Positions 38,884 to 49,703 of a stretch of DNA of 64,000 bases are shown in pieces. Where the stretch lies: NCBI RefSeq assembly GCF_030285665.1, contig NZ_CP127295.1, positions 5,456,001 to 5,520,000 on the forward strand. The letters run 5' to 3'. Within the stretch, counting starts at the first letter, position 1. Each line of letters opens with the position of its first letter. The position numbers and the translations under genes are program-made. Origin of the DNA: Amycolatopsis mongoliensis. GTDB taxonomy: Bacteria > Actinomycetota > Actinomycetes > Mycobacteriales > Pseudonocardiaceae. The notes beneath the pieces were generated by a model. That model made no database searches. It was not told the origin of the DNA and saw only the letters and a list, made by a program, of their open reading frames with translations.

Positions 38884-41094
38884 GTGAACGCGGTTCCGGA
38901 AGGCCTCCCGGCCGCGGCCCCGCCGGCCGCGGACATCGACCGGCTGCTCGCCGGTTCGCACCACGACCCGCACTCGGTGCTGGGCGTGCACGCGGTGGGC
39001 AAGGGCTTCGTGGCCCGGGCGCTGCTGCCCGGCGCCAAGGCCGTCGCCCTGCGCACCGGCGAGGACCGGCACCCGATGGAGCCGGTCATCGACGCCCTGT
39101 TCGCCGTCGCGGTGCCGGAGAACCCGGGCGACTACCGCCTGGAGATCGACTACGACGGGCACTCCGTCACCGCCGACGACCCGTACCGCTGGCTGCCCAC
39201 GGTCGGCGAGCTGGACCTGCACCTGATCGGTGAGGGCCGGCACGAGCGGCTGTGGGAGGCGCTCGGCGCGCACGTCCGGAGCTACGAGACGCCGGGCGGC
39301 GTCGTCGAGGGGACGTCGTTCGCGGTCTGGGCGCCGAACGCCCGCGGCATCCGCGTGATCGGCGACTTCAACGGCTGGGACGGGCGCGGGCACGCGATGC
39401 GCTCGCTCGGCTCGTCGGGCGTCTGGGAGCTGTTCGTGCCGGGGGTCGGCGCCGGCTCCTGCTACAAGTTCCGGATCCTCGGTGCCGACGGGAACTGGCA
39501 CGAGAAGGCCGACCCGATGGCGTTCGGCACCGAGCAGCCGCCCGCGACGGCGTCGGTCGTCACGACCTCCGGGCACCTGTGGGCCGACGACGTGTGGGTC
39601 GCCCAGCGTGAGGCGACCGAGTGGTCCGCGGCGCCGATGAGCGTCTACGAGGTCCACCTCGGCTCGTGGCGGCCCGGGCTGGACTACCGGGAGCTGGCCG
39701 ACCAGCTCGGCGACTACGTCCTCGAGACCGGCTTCACGCACGTGGAGCTGCTGCCGGTGTCGGAGCACCCGTTCGGCGGCTCGTGGGGCTACCAGGTGAC
39801 GTCGTACTACGCGCCGACGTCCCGTTTCGGCTCCCCGGACGACTTCCGCTACTTCGTCGACCGCCTGCACCAGCGGGGGATCGGTGTGCTCGTGGACTGG
39901 GTGCCGGCGCACTTCCCGCGGGACAGCTGGGCGCTGGCCAAGTTCGACGGCACCGCGCTGTACGAGCACGCGGACCCGCGCCGCGGCGAGCAGCCCGACT
40001 GGGGCACGCTCGTGTTCGACTTCGGCCGCAACGAGGTCCGCAACTTCCTCGTCGCCAACGCGCTGTACTGGATCGAGGAGTTCCACCTCGACGGCCTGCG
40101 CGTCGACGCCGTCGCCTCGATGCTCTACCTCGACTACTCCCGCAAGGAAGGGGAGTGGCTGCCGAACCAGTACGGCGGCCGCGAGAACCTCGACGCGGTG
40201 AAGTTCCTGCAGGAGCTGAACGCGACCGTCTACAAGCGACACCCGGGCGTCGTGATGGTGGCCGAGGAGTCGACGGCGTGGCCGGGCGTGACGCGCCCGA
40301 CGCACCTGGGCGGCCTCGGGTTCGGGTTCAAGTGGAACATGGGCTGGATGCACGACACGCTCCGGTACCTGTCCCACGAGCCGATCCACCGCGCCTACCA
40401 CCACAACGAGATGACGTTCTCGCTCGTGTACGCGTGGAGCGAGAACTTCGTGCTGCCGCTTTCGCACGACGAAGTGGTGCACGGCAAGGGATCCCTGTGG
40501 GGACGCATGCCGGGCGACGCCTGGAACAAGGCGGCCGGGCTGCGCTCGCTGCTGGCGTTCATGTGGGCGCACCCGGGCAAGCAGCTGCTGTTCATGGGCG
40601 GCGAGTTCGGCCAGCCCGCGGAGTGGTCGGAGCAGCGGTCGCTGGACTGGCACCTGCTGGACGAGCCGCTGCACCGCGGGGTGCAGGACCTGCTGCGGTC
40701 GCTGAACTCGGTGTACAAGTCGACTCCGGCGCTGTTCAGTCAGGACACGTCGCCGGACGGCTTCCGCTGGATCGACGCCAACGACTCGAGCGGCAACGTG
40801 CTGAGCTTCCTGCGCATCGGGGTCGACGGTTCGCGGCTGGCCTGCGTCGCGAACTTCGCCGGTGTGCCGCACCACGACTACCGCGTCGGCCTGCCTTCGG
40901 CGGGCCGCTGGCGCGAAGTGGTCAACACGGACGCGGAGGCGTACGGCGGTTCGGGCGTCGGGAACCTGGGCGTGGTGGAGGCGACGGAGGAGCCGTGGCA
41001 CGGCCAGCCGGCCTCGGCGATCCTCCAGCTCCCGCCGGCAGGCGTCCTGTGGCTGACCGAAGAGACCCCGGAGCCCCCGGACCTCCTCCCGTGA
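38884..41094 (+). CDS. glgB: 1,4-alpha-glucan branching enzyme
   Basis: A 736-residue GH13_9 branching enzyme with two N-terminal beta-domains (the second starts near [12 protein letters not shown]), the barrel and a C-terminal beta-domain. D408 ([10 protein letters not shown]), E461 (VMVAEEST) and D529 ([13 protein letters not shown]) are each offset by 3 from the E. coli residues. The GTG at 38884 has GGAGAGGGATG upstream. An ATG at 38866 lies in the same frame but would overlap mak with no ribosome-binding site. It adds alpha-1,6 branches to the chains made by GlgE. The operon ends in a long hairpin. Confidence 0.97.
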   Translation: MNAVPEGLPAAAPPAADIDRLLAGSHHDPHSVLGVHAVGKGFVARALLPGAKAVALRTGEDRHPMEPVIDALFAVAVPENPGDYRLEIDYDGHSVTADDPYRWLPTVGELDLHLIGEGRHERLWEALGAHVRSYETPGGVVEGTSFAVWAPNARGIRVIGDFNGWDGRGHAMRSLGSSGVWELFVPGVGAGSCYKFRILGADGNWHEKADPMAFGTEQPPATASVVTTSGHLWADDVWVAQREATEWSAAPMSVYEVHLGSWRPGLDYRELADQLGDYVLETGFTHVELLPVSEHPFGGSWGYQVTSYYAPTSRFGSPDDFRYFVDRLHQRGIGVLVDWVPAHFPRDSWALAKFDGTALYEHADPRRGEQPDWGTLVFDFGRNEVRNFLVANALYWIEEFHLDGLRVDAVASMLYLDYSRKEGEWLPNQYGGRENLDAVKFLQELNATVYKRHPGVVMVAEESTAWPGVTRPTHLGGLGFGFKWNMGWMHDTLRYLSHEPIHRAYHHNEMTFSLVYAWSENFVLPLSHDEVVHGKGSLWGRMPGDAWNKAAGLRSLLAFMWAHPGKQLLFMGGEFGQPAEWSEQRSLDWHLLDEPLHRGVQDLLRSLNSVYKSTPALFSQDTSPDGFRWIDANDSSGNVLSFLRIGVDGSRLACVANFAGVPHHDYRVGLPSAGRWREVVNTDAEAYGGSGVGNLGVVEATEEPWHGQPASAILQLPPAGVLWLTEETPEPPDLLP

Positions 41095-41230
41095 TCCAGA
41101 GGTCGACACGCGTGATCCAGAGGTCGACACGCGTGATTGGAGAGACGACACGGTGCCCGAGCGCGTGTCGACCCTCCAATCACGCGAGTTGACCCTCTGA
41201 TCACGCGAGTCGACCCTCCAGACACGCGGG
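41093..41230. terminator. Long compound hairpin after glgB
   Basis: Two direct copies of AGGTCGACACGCGTGAT (from 41100 and 41121) on the left face inverted copies ATCACGCGAGT(T/C)GACCCT on the right (about 41179-41217). Between them is an inner stem GACGACACGG / CGTGTCGACC. The total is a nested, imperfect stem-loop of about 135 nt. The core word is the same as in the hairpin before glgE, so the pair brackets the glgE-treS-mak-glgB operon. Confidence 0.75.
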
Positions 41231-41283
41231 CCGGGTCGAAAAATCCTTCCACCGGGCGTGCGTGGCGGGCTTACCATCAGTGC

Positions 41284-41676
41284 ATGGCCGGCGCCGGCGG
41301 CGTCCTCGCGAACCTGATCCTGTTCGCCGTGGTCTGCATCGCTCCCACGGTGCTCTTCTGGTGCGCGCTGCGCGTCCCGAAGCTGCTTCGCCTGCTTCTC
41401 GAGAAGCGCGCGAAGCCGCAACCGGCGGGACCGCCGATCGAACGCGTCGCCGCGGACCTGCGGCGGGTGCACCGGCTGCTCGCCGGCTACCCGTCCGGCA
41501 CCCCGGCCGCGCGGAGGATCGGCACCCGCCAGGCTTATGACGAGCTCCTCACCCAGGCCTGCCGCCAGGTCGGCGTCCCGCACCGGCTCGCCGAGCTGCC
41601 CGAGGGCATGGACCGCGAGATCGAACGCCTGCGCGTCGAGGAGTCGCTGCGGGAGCGCGGCCTGGCCGTGCCCTGA
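41284..41676 (+). CDS. Small membrane-anchored protein of unknown function
   Basis: A 130-residue protein: one N-terminal hydrophobic segment (residues 7-30, LANLILFAVVCIAPTVLFW) followed by a basic, cytoplasmic-looking helical region with RRVHRLLAGYPSGTPAARRIGTRQAYDELL. The order of the features (membrane anchor, then a soluble helical part) is seen in uncharacterised actinobacterial proteins. The start ATG 41284 has no good ribosome-binding site. It lies between the long glgB hairpin and a secreted-protein gene; I see no functional link with either. Confidence 0.75.
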   Translation: MAGAGGVLANLILFAVVCIAPTVLFWCALRVPKLLRLLLEKRAKPQPAGPPIERVAADLRRVHRLLAGYPSGTPAARRIGTRQAYDELLTQACRQVGVPHRLAELPEGMDREIERLRVEESLRERGLAVP

Positions 41677-41716
41677 CTTGTACGGGCCGTGTACGCGTCT
41701 CGGTCACGCTGCCGGC

Positions 41717-42910
41717 ATGCGACTTGTGCTCGGCCTCGTGGCGATGCTGCTGCTCGGCCTGACGACGACGGCCCAGGCGGCCGCGAACTTCCCGCGCCTC
41801 GACGCGGCGACCGTCGACGGCTACCGGCTCACCCCCGGCGGCTCCTTCGCCACCTACGACAGCCGGATCGCCGAGCTCGACAAGAAGCTCCCGCCGCGCG
41901 GGCTGTCTTCGGTCCTCGGCGACGCCAACCGCAAGGCCCGCCCGCTCTGCCACGGCACGTACCTCGCGGCCGCGCTGAAGCCCGCCGGCTTCTGCTGGGA
42001 GGACGCGAACGACGACCGGACCAACGACTGGATCCCCCAGGGCCTCACCGGCTCGGGGGACGCGGACCCGGCGACCGGGACCGTCGGTGGCAAGCGCGTC
42101 GTCGCGACGTCGTGGCACACACCCGGCGACACCATGGTCCGGCTGTCCTTTGTGGACTCCGATGGCCTCGGCTACCGGCGCGTCCTGCTCGTGGAACCGA
42201 CGTCCGACAACGACTTCGCGGTCGTCGCGGGGCACGGGCACGGCATGACGTGGTCGGGAAACCTGCTCTACGTCGCGACCACCGGCGGCCTGATCCGCGT
42301 CTTCGACACGACGCACTTCTGGAAGGTCGACGACAGCGCGGCGACGGTCGGCCTCGGCACCGACGGCAAGTACCACGCGGCGTACTACGACTACGCGATG
42401 CCCCAGGTCGGTGCCTACTGGTACCCCGGCGGCGGCGCCTGCACGACGGCGACCGGTGCCCGGCCCTGCCTCTCGACGCTTTCCTTCGACCACACCGATT
42501 CCACGTTCGTCACGGCCGAGCACGTCCCGGCCGCGGCGGGCGGCCGGATCCTGCGCTGGCCGTTCGACGCCGCGACGGGCCGCCTGAAGACCGCGGCCGA
42601 CGGCCTGGTGCACGCCGTGGAGGGGTTTTCGTCCCCGGTGTGGGGAATGCAGGGCGCGGTGTCCCGCAACGGCTACTTCGCCCTGACGGGAGTCTGTCCG
42701 GAGTACGCCGGAGTGGCCGGCGACCACCCGTCGTGCCTGCACGGCGGAGTCGGCGGCGTCTCGACGTCGAGGCTGGCGGGCCAGGCACCGGTGAACAGCC
42801 AGAACCTGTCGTACTGGCCGGCCACGGGGGAGCTGTGGCTGCTGAACGAACAGCTCCGCGAGCGCGTCACGGTGCACGTCCCCTGGACGGCGCTCACCGG
42901 CCGGGCCTGA
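41717..42910 (+). CDS. Secreted protein of unknown function
   Basis: A 397-residue protein with a signal peptide: MRLVLGLVAMLLLGLTTTAQA, cleavage likely near residue 21. The mature part has at least six cysteines (LCHGTY, GFCWED, GACTT, RPCLST, GVCPEY, PSCLHG), probably paired in disulfides. Repeating Trp/Gly/Asp phrases such as SGNLLYVATTGGLIRVFDT suggest a beta-propeller. No catalytic motif is apparent. There is no ribosome-binding site before ATG 41717, so the message may be leaderless or coupled to the gene 40 bp before it. It converges on sigA. Confidence 0.8.
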   Translation: MRLVLGLVAMLLLGLTTTAQAAANFPRLDAATVDGYRLTPGGSFATYDSRIAELDKKLPPRGLSSVLGDANRKARPLCHGTYLAAALKPAGFCWEDANDDRTNDWIPQGLTGSGDADPATGTVGGKRVVATSWHTPGDTMVRLSFVDSDGLGYRRVLLVEPTSDNDFAVVAGHGHGMTWSGNLLYVATTGGLIRVFDTTHFWKVDDSAATVGLGTDGKYHAAYYDYAMPQVGAYWYPGGGACTTATGARPCLSTLSFDHTDSTFVTAEHVPAAAGGRILRWPFDAATGRLKTAADGLVHAVEGFSSPVWGMQGAVSRNGYFALTGVCPEYAGVAGDHPSCLHGGVGGVSTSRLAGQAPVNSQNLSYWPATGELWLLNEQLRERVTVHVPWTALTGRA

Positions 42911-42914
42911 AACG

Positions 42915-42952
42915 CGGAAGAACCCCGCCACCGGGGTGACGGGGTTCTTCCG
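42915..42952. terminator. Hairpin between convergent secreted-protein gene and sigA
   Basis: A perfect 13-bp stem (CGGAAGAACCCCG at 42915-42927, CGGGGTTCTTCCG at 42940-42952) with a 12-nt loop starts 5 nt after one stop codon and ends 12 nt before the sigA stop at 42965. It probably serves both directions. Confidence 0.85.
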
Positions 42953-42964
42953 TGGTACCGAATC

Positions 42965-44368
<1,404 letters not shown>

Positions 44369-44566
44369 TTACGCCCTTTCGCAGCGGTCGATCATGACGA
44401 GCAACGGCACGGGGGCCACTGCTGCCTCACATTCGGGGAACACGCCTCGGCCTGCGGATTTGACCTCCGCAGCCGTGGGCCGTGTTCCATTGTAACGACG
44501 GTACGCGCATGCGTCGCGAAGCGATCACCCTCCGGCCCGCTCCGGCGCCGGAGATCGGCTCCGGAG

Positions 44567-45334
44567 CTAGTGCTGGATGCCCTCGCTCGCGGCCGCCGCG
44601 GCACCCACGATCCCGGCGTTGTTCTGCAGCGTGGCCACCAGGACCGGGGTGCGGATGTCCAGCAGCGGCACCCATTTCTCGGCCTTCTTGCTGACCCCGC
44701 CGCCGACGATGAACAGATCGGGCCAGATCAGGTTTTCGAGCACGGTCAGATAACGGTGCACGCGCTTGGACCATTCGGGGTACGAGAGGCCCTCGTTGTC
44801 CTTCACCGACGCGGCCGCACGCTTCTCGGCGTCGTGGCCGTCGATCTCGAGGTGGCCGAACTCGGTGTTCGGGACGAGCTTGCCGTCCTGGAACACCGCG
44901 CTGCCGATGCCGGTGCCGAAGGTGAGCAGGGCGGTGACGCCCGTGCGCGCGACCGGGTCGCCGAAGCGGATCTCCGCGATGCCCGCGGCGTCGGCGTCGT
45001 TGAGCATCGCAACCTGGTCGACGCCGCGGCCGAGGCGCTTGGCGAAGAGGGCGTCGGCGTCGGTGCCGATCCACTGCTTGTCGATGTTGGCCGCGGTGTG
45101 CGCGACGCCCTTCTTGACGACCGCCGGGAGCGTCACGCCGACCGGCCCGTCCCAGCCCGCTTCCGTGACGATCTCGTGCACGACGTCCGCCACCGCCGAC
45201 GGCGTGGACGGCTTCGGCGTCTCGATCCGGATCCGGTCGCCGATGAGCTGCCCCTTGTCCAGGTCGACCAAGGCGCCCTTGATCCCGCTGCCGCCGATGT
45301 CGATGCCGAAACCTCGGCGGGTCGCCTCCACCAC
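44567..45334 (-). CDS. ppgK: Polyphosphate glucokinase
   Basis: A ROK-type glucokinase (255 residues from GTG 45334) that uses inorganic polyphosphate or ATP to phosphorylate glucose. It has [13 protein letters not shown] at the N-terminus, LNDADAAG and [10 protein letters not shown] in the middle, [11 protein letters not shown], and [16 protein letters not shown] near the end. All are strongly conserved in PpgK. The GTG at 45334 has AGAAGGGA upstream; a GTG at 45355 would add 7 residues but has no ribosome-binding site. It can use glucose released by MalQ and TreYZ products. It is divergent from the IMPase gene. Confidence 0.95.
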   Translation of the reverse strand: MVEATRRGFGIDIGGSGIKGALVDLDKGQLIGDRIRIETPKPSTPSAVADVVHEIVTEAGWDGPVGVTLPAVVKKGVAHTAANIDKQWIGTDADALFAKRLGRGVDQVAMLNDADAAGIAEIRFGDPVARTGVTALLTFGTGIGSAVFQDGKLVPNTEFGHLEIDGHDAEKRAAASVKDNEGLSYPEWSKRVHRYLTVLENLIWPDLFIVGGGVSKKAEKWVPLLDIRTPVLVATLQNNAGIVGAAAAASEGIQH

Positions 45335-45398
45335 GGACGTGGTCCCTTCTCGCACGATTCAGAAGCCTGCCTCGGAGACTTTAACCGGATGTGGTGAC

Positions 45399-46217
45399 AT
45401 GTCGGACGTGGGAGTTGACGAGTCGTTGCTGAAAAGCGTCGCGGTGCAGGTCGCGACGGAGGCCGCCGAGCTGGTCCGCGAGGCCTGGGAGGGGATGGCG
45501 CGGGGGCGGTCGGTGGTCGTGGGCACGAAGTCCGCGGACACCGACGTGGTGACCGCGGTGGACCACGACTCGGAGCGCCTCGTCCGTGCGCGGCTGGCCG
45601 AGCTGCGGCCCGGGGACCCGGTGCTCGGCGAGGAGGGCGGCGGGACCGCCGGCGACGGCGTGACGTGGGTCGTCGACCCGATCGACGGGACGGTCAACTT
45701 CCTCTACGGGCTGCCGTGGTTCGCGGTGTCGGTGGCGGCGCAGGTCGGCGGCGAGTCGGTGGCCGGCGCGGTGGTGGAACCGGCGAGCGGCCGGGTCTGG
45801 TCGGCCGCACGCGGGCAGGGCGCGTTCCTGGACGGCCGCCGGCTGTCGGTGTCGGCGCCCGCGCGGCTGGAGCTGACGCTCGTCGGGACCGGTTTCGCGT
45901 ACTCGGCGCAGCGGCGGACGCGGCAGTCGCGCTTCGCGGCCGAGCTGCTGGGCCGGGTCCGGGACATCCGGCGCAACGGGGCGGCGTCGCTGGACCTGTG
46001 CGCGGTGGCCGCGGGCTGGCTCGACGCGTACGTGGAGCACGGGTTGCACCGCTGGGACTGGGCCGCGGGAGCGCTGATCGCGGCGGAGGCGGGCGCGGCG
46101 GTGCACCTGCCGGGGTCGGCGCCGGACCTGGGCGAGGACGCGACGTACGCGGCGGCGCCGTCGATCGCGGACCCGCTGCGGAAGGCACTGGTGGACTGCG
46201 GCGCGGCGGACGTCTGA
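45399..46217 (+). CDS. suhB: Inositol monophosphatase family protein
   Basis: A 272-residue lithium-sensitive-type phosphatase. The metal-binding motifs are all visible: GEEGGG near residue 78, VVDPIDGTVNF near residue 90, and HRWDWAAGALIAAEAGA near residue 218. Likely substrates are inositol 1-phosphate or a related sugar phosphate; a fructose-1,6- or histidinol-phosphatase role cannot be excluded. ATG 45399 begins 64 bp from the ppgK start on the other strand. In M. tuberculosis the gene at this position is called suhB. A tandem hairpin follows it. Confidence 0.9.
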   Translation: MSDVGVDESLLKSVAVQVATEAAELVREAWEGMARGRSVVVGTKSADTDVVTAVDHDSERLVRARLAELRPGDPVLGEEGGGTAGDGVTWVVDPIDGTVNFLYGLPWFAVSVAAQVGGESVAGAVVEPASGRVWSAARGQGAFLDGRRLSVSAPARLELTLVGTGFAYSAQRRTRQSRFAAELLGRVRDIRRNGAASLDLCAVAAGWLDAYVEHGLHRWDWAAGALIAAEAGAAVHLPGSAPDLGEDATYAAAPSIADPLRKALVDCGAADV

Positions 46218-46240
46218 CGCGTCCTCCCGGCTCGGCCCGA

Positions 46241-46325
46241 GCGCCCCAAGGCGGCCTTGGTTGCGTTGAACGCACCGAAGGCCGCCTTGGGTGCGTTGGG
46301 CGCACCGAAGGCCGCCTTGGGGCGC
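46241..46325. terminator. Doubled modular hairpin between IMPase and cei genes
   Basis: GCGCCCCAAGGCGGCCTT (46241-46258) is perfectly complementary to 46308-46325, and also pairs at 19 of 21 positions through the nearer copy ending at 46291. The right-hand unit GCGTTG-GCGCACCGAAGGCCGCCTTGGG occurs twice with a 30-bp period (46263 and 46293). GTGCG-TTGGG-CGCAC (46291-46305) can form its own small stem. The word GAAGGCCGCCTT links it to the hairpins at 49704, 51718 and 61414. Confidence 0.8.
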
Positions 46326-46346
46326 TGGGGGCGGGAGTGAGCCGGG

Positions 46347-47030
46347 TCAGCAGGCGACGTCGCGGGCCGAGGCCAGCAGCGTCTGGTCGATGACCGGGGC
46401 CTTCGCGCCGGCCGACTGCTCGTTCGAGCCGCCGCCCTGGTGGGTCTTGGACCAGTCGGCGAGCTGGGTGAGGATCTGGCGGGCCTCCGCGCGGGGCCGG
46501 AGGTCCCCGAACAGCGTGCCCGTGACCAGGTCGACGCTCGCGTCCTTGCGGTTGTCCTGGACCAGCTCGGCGCACGGCACCACGAGGCTGAGCGTCCGGG
46601 CCGCGGTGACGCCGTTCTCGCCGAAGCGGATCTGGCCGCGGCACTTGGCCGCGCGGCCCTCGTAGGCGGGGTCGTTGGCCGGTTCGCCGGCGCCGGTGAA
46701 GCCCAGCTCCTTCAGCGAGGTGGTGGCGATGCCGCCCTGGCCGCGGCTGCCGGAGGCGTTGAGCACCTTCACGGCGACCTTGTCCGGCGGCACCGGCGCG
46801 CGGTCGTCGAGGGCGTTGTGGGGGAGGGTGCTGAACGTGACACCCGGCGGCGGGCTCGCGGCCGGGTCGCAGCGGACGGCCTCGTCGACGTCGCCCTTGC
46901 CGACGGCCGCGTTGATCCAGACGACGATCGCGCCCAGCGCCAGCACCCCGATGACGATCAGCGCCGGCAGCGGCTTGTGCTTGCGATACGGCCGCGCCCC
47001 ACGGTCCCCGATGCCGTTCCCCGACGCCAC
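46347..47030 (-). CDS. cei: Envelope integrity protein Cei (LytR_C domain)
   Basis: A 227-residue membrane-anchored protein: a basic cytoplasmic N-terminus, one transmembrane helix (about residues 22-42), and an extracytoplasmic LytR_C-type domain (VAVKVLNASGSRGQGGIATTSLKELGF near residues 85-110). Four cysteines (RCDP, AKCRG, VPCAE and the terminal C227) may pair. It matches Cei, needed for envelope integrity in mycobacteria, and sits at the same place relative to suhB, ppgK and sigA. The family name is by pattern plus position. Confidence 0.88.
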   Translation of the reverse strand: MASGNGIGDRGARPYRKHKPLPALIVIGVLALGAIVVWINAAVGKGDVDEAVRCDPAASPPPGVTFSTLPHNALDDRAPVPPDKVAVKVLNASGSRGQGGIATTSLKELGFTGAGEPANDPAYEGRAAKCRGQIRFGENGVTAARTLSLVVPCAELVQDNRKDASVDLVTGTLFGDLRPRAEARQILTQLADWSKTHQGGGSNEQSAGAKAPVIDQTLLASARDVAC

Positions 47031-47546
47031 CTGCCCGTCCCTTCCCGAACACCGAAACCGATCGGTGCGAACGCGGCACCGTCGTGGCCGACCAGCCTAG
47101 GCGCTGCGGCCGACGCCCACCGTCCCGGGTCACCCCGCCGGTTTCCGGTGCCCCGCCCGTGGTCGCGAGCCCCGCCCGCGACCGATCCCCGTGCGGCGAT
47201 CGCACCACGGCGGGGCCGGGCGGGGCAAGCGGACACGGGCCGCCGGTGAAGTTCTCCACCCGCGGGCAACCCGAATGGACGACAACGCGTCTTACCTGCG
47301 GGTTCCCCCTGTCGGGTGACGATTCCGGGGCAATGTCTGACTCGTTGCAGAACCGTCGCGGGCGTGAGCTACCCTTCCCGGGCTCCGGCCGCAGGAAGAG
47401 GCGCATAAAGAAGAGACCTCGGTCACTTCGGCCGTCGGGCACAAACAGCGGCCCTGGAACGTTGACCAGCGGCACGGCGGACTCACGGGCGCACCCGGGG
47501 GTCCGGGAAAACGACTACACAAGCTGATCGCAGGGGTGAGGGACAC
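47031..47546. other. Divergent intergenic region between cei and the DUF4193 gene
   Basis: A 516-bp region without a supported gene. A rightward open frame from 47334 would encode a 64-residue Arg/Ser/Gly-rich peptide, but it lacks a ribosome-binding site and any conserved feature, so I leave it out. Two promoters must be here. TTGCAG at 47345-47350 with TACCCT at 47370-47375 has a 19-bp spacer and is too weak to call. Confidence 0.4.
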
Positions 47547-47855
47547 ATGGCTACCGACTACGACGCTCCGCGCCGCAGCGAAGCCGACGAGCTGGCCGAA
47601 GACTCGTTGGAGGAGCTCAAGGCCCGGCGCAACGAGAACCAGTCCGGCGTCGTCGACGTCGACGAGGACGCGACCGCCGAGAACTTCGAGCTGCCGGGTG
47701 CCGACCTCTCCGGGCTTTCCGGTGAGGACATGACCGTGAAGGTGGTGCCGAAGCAGGCTGACGAGTTCACCTGCTCCGTGTGCTTCCTGGTGCACCACCG
47801 CAGCCGGCTGGCCGAGGAGAGCGGCGGACGCCTGATCTGCCGCGACTGCGCCTGA
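47547..47855 (+). CDS. DUF4193 family zinc-ribbon protein
   Basis: A 102-residue acidic protein ending in a probable zinc ribbon: C76-x-x-C79 (FTCSVCF) and C98-x-x-C101 (LICRDCA). The N-terminal half (SEADELAEDSLEELKARR, then VVDVDEDATAENFELPGADLSGLSGEDM) is typical of DUF4193, known in mycobacteria as the Rv2699c type. Function is unknown; its universal presence near sigA suggests a core role. GAGGGACAC precedes the ATG. Confidence 0.92.
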   Translation: MATDYDAPRRSEADELAEDSLEELKARRNENQSGVVDVDEDATAENFELPGADLSGLSGEDMTVKVVPKQADEFTCSVCFLVHHRSRLAEESGGRLICRDCA

Positions 47856-47950
47856 CGGCGCAGCGGATCTCGGACAGGGTTTCAGGGGACGAACAGACGC
47901 GACGGAGAGCCTCGAGGGCCCGAGGGGGAGGCTCGAAGCGCGCTGGGGAA

Positions 47951-47980
47951 AAGGGGGCCGGCCGGCAGGCCGGCCCCCTT
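47951..47980. terminator. Terminator hairpin between DUF4193 and DUF3093 genes
   Basis: A perfect 13-bp stem (47951-47963 with 47968-47980) encloses a GGCA loop. AA residues on the left and TT on the right extend the pairing. It sits between the two convergent stop codons, 96 nt after DUF4193 and 43 nt before DUF3093. Confidence 0.85.
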
Positions 47981-48022
47981 CCCATGTCTTGAGAGGGCCG
48001 TCTTGAGGGGCCGGAGCCGGGT

Positions 48023-48505
48023 TCAGGCGCCCTTGATCAGCTCGGCGACGCGCTCGGGGCGCCGGGTGCTGAACAGCCAGTACGGCGTCGGGTCGGCGGG
48101 GTCGGTGAGCCGCACCCGCACGACCGGGCCGACCCAGCCGCGGTGCAGGACGTAGGCGGCGGGGTCGCCGTCCCGGCCCAGCGCCTTGCGCTTGGCCTCC
48201 TTGTCGAAGATCTCGACCTCGCCCGCGTACCGCAGCGGCAGGTGCGCGTCGCCCACCCACAGCTCCGGCTCGTCACCCCCGGTGACGCGGACCTTCGACC
48301 GGCCGAGCGACAGCATCAGCCCCACCACGACCGGCAGCGCGATCACGTACGGCAGCCACGCCCGGACACCCGGGTAGCCCATGTCGACCTCGGCGGCCAG
48401 CAGGATCGCGCCCAGCACCGGCAGCGGCCAGCCCCACCACGGCACGTACAGCCGTTCGGAGTGCCGGACCGCGGCACTCGCGGCCGTCTTCGCAGATTCA
48501 CCCAC
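48023..48505 (-). CDS. DUF3093 family membrane protein
   Basis: A 160-residue protein starting at GTG 48505; two close transmembrane helices (about residues 22-40 and 47-66) precede a soluble part with KVRVTGGDEPELWVGDAHLPL and FSTRRPERVAELI. This is the DUF3093 pattern (Rv2698 type in mycobacteria). Function unknown. The open frame continues upstream, but the extension overlaps dut in antisense and looks non-coding. It is divergent from dut with only 24 bp between the starts. Confidence 0.9.
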   Translation of the reverse strand: MGESAKTAASAAVRHSERLYVPWWGWPLPVLGAILLAAEVDMGYPGVRAWLPYVIALPVVVGLMLSLGRSKVRVTGGDEPELWVGDAHLPLRYAGEVEIFDKEAKRKALGRDGDPAAYVLHRGWVGPVVRVRLTDPADPTPYWLFSTRRPERVAELIKGA

Positions 48506-48529
48506 GGGTAGAGAGTAATCTCGCCGCCC

Positions 48530-49033
48530 GTGTCCAGCGTTCAGGTACTCCTCTCCCGGCTCGACCCGGATGTCCCGCTGCCCGCCTACGCCCGGCCGGG
48601 CGACGCGGGCGCCGATCTCGTCACCACCTCGGATATCGTGCTGAAACCCGGGGAACGCGGGGTGGTCGGCACCGGCGTCGCGATCGCCCTCCCCCCGGGT
48701 TACGCGGGGTTCGTCCACCCGCGGTCGGGCCTGGCCGCCCGGGTCGGCCTCTCGGTGGTGAACACGCCGGGCACGATCGACGCGGGTTACCGCGGGGAGA
48801 TCAAGGTCTGCCTGATCAACCACGACCCGGTGCACCCGGTGAAGCTCGCGCGCGGCGACCGCATCGCCCAGCTGGTCGTGCAGCGGGTCGAGCACGCCGA
48901 GTTCGTCGAGGTCGCCGAGCTCGACGACACCGAACGGGGCGCCGGCGGCTACGGCTCCACGGGCGGACACGCCACACTGGGAGCAGACGCGCTCGCCGCG
49001 AGCGCCGGGGCTGGGGAAGGAACGGAGAAGTAG
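48530..49033 (+). CDS. dut: Deoxyuridine 5'-triphosphate nucleotidohydrolase
   Basis: dUTPase hydrolyses dUTP to dUMP and pyrophosphate, keeping uracil out of DNA and feeding thymidylate synthesis. The 167-residue trimeric-type enzyme has all five motifs: [30 protein letters not shown] with the catalytic Asp, [10 protein letters not shown], and the C-terminal [11 protein letters not shown] 20-residue variable tail follows motif 5. GTG start. Its TAG stop overlaps the next gene start by one base (TAGTG). Confidence 0.97.
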   Translation: MSSVQVLLSRLDPDVPLPAYARPGDAGADLVTTSDIVLKPGERGVVGTGVAIALPPGYAGFVHPRSGLAARVGLSVVNTPGTIDAGYRGEIKVCLINHDPVHPVKLARGDRIAQLVVQRVEHAEFVEVAELDDTERGAGGYGSTGGHATLGADALAASAGAGEGTEK

Positions 49034-49695
49034 TGGGGATTTTCGGACGCAAGCGGCGGACCGAGGGCGGGTCCGCCGGACGGCACGGCGCGCCCGAGGC
49101 CGACGACACGATCGAGGACGAGGCGTACGACGAGGAAGAAGGGCTGTCGGACGTCTCCGACGGCCCGTTCGACGTCGCGGACTTCGAGGACGACGGCGTC
49201 CCGCGGATCGACCTCGGCTCGGTGAAGGTGCCGGTGCCCGACGGGTCCCAGGTCCAGGTCGAGATGGACCCCGAGACCGGGGGCGTGCGCGCCGTGCACG
49301 TCGTCACCGAGCAGGGCCAGATCACGGTCAGCGCGTACGCCGCGCCGCGCTCGGGCGGTCTCTGGCGCGAGGTGAGCACCGAGCTCGCCGAGCAGCTGCG
49401 GGCCGACGGCGCCAAGGTCAACATCGGCCGCGGCGTGTGGGGCCTGGAGATCTCGGCCATCGTCGGCGACGTCTCGCTGCGGTTCGTCGGCATCGACCGG
49501 CCGCGCTGGATGCTGCGCGGCGTCATCGCCGGCCCGCAGTCGGAGGCCGCGGGTGCCGTCGAGGTGCTCCGGGACATCGTGCGGCGCACGATCGTCGACC
49601 GCGGCGACGCGCCGATGCCGGTCCGCACCCCGCTCACGATCACGCTGCCCGAAGCCGTCGCCGAGCACATCGCGGCCCAGCAGCAACAGGGCTGA
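49033..49695 (+). CDS. DUF3710 family protein
   Basis: A 220-residue protein: a basic start (MGIFGRKRRTEGG), an acidic linker (residues 22-50), then a conserved domain with RIDLGSVKVPVPDGSQVQVE and RGVWGLEISAIVGDVSLRFVGIDRPRWMLRGV. The pattern matches DUF3710 (Rv2696c in mycobacteria), always next to dut. Function unknown. Start GTG overlaps the dut stop, so the two are translationally coupled. Confidence 0.92.
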   Translation: MGIFGRKRRTEGGSAGRHGAPEADDTIEDEAYDEEEGLSDVSDGPFDVADFEDDGVPRIDLGSVKVPVPDGSQVQVEMDPETGGVRAVHVVTEQGQITVSAYAAPRSGGLWREVSTELAEQLRADGAKVNIGRGVWGLEISAIVGDVSLRFVGIDRPRWMLRGVIAGPQSEAAGAVEVLRDIVRRTIVDRGDAPMPVRTPLTITLPEAVAEHIAAQQQQG

Positions 49696-49703
49696 CGCTC
49701 GAC

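Noticed and set aside
38860..41583. Leftward open frame of about 900 codons opposite glgB
   Set aside because: Same composition bias, runs through the intergenic hairpin, and glgB is intact on the other strand.
47334..47527. Possible 64-residue basic peptide upstream of the DUF4193 gene
   Set aside because: No ribosome-binding site, no conserved motif, and the region must contain two divergent promoters.
48506..48970. Upstream extension of the DUF3093 gene across dut
   Set aside because: The extension is antisense to a complete dUTPase gene, and the GTG at 48505 gives the normal family length.
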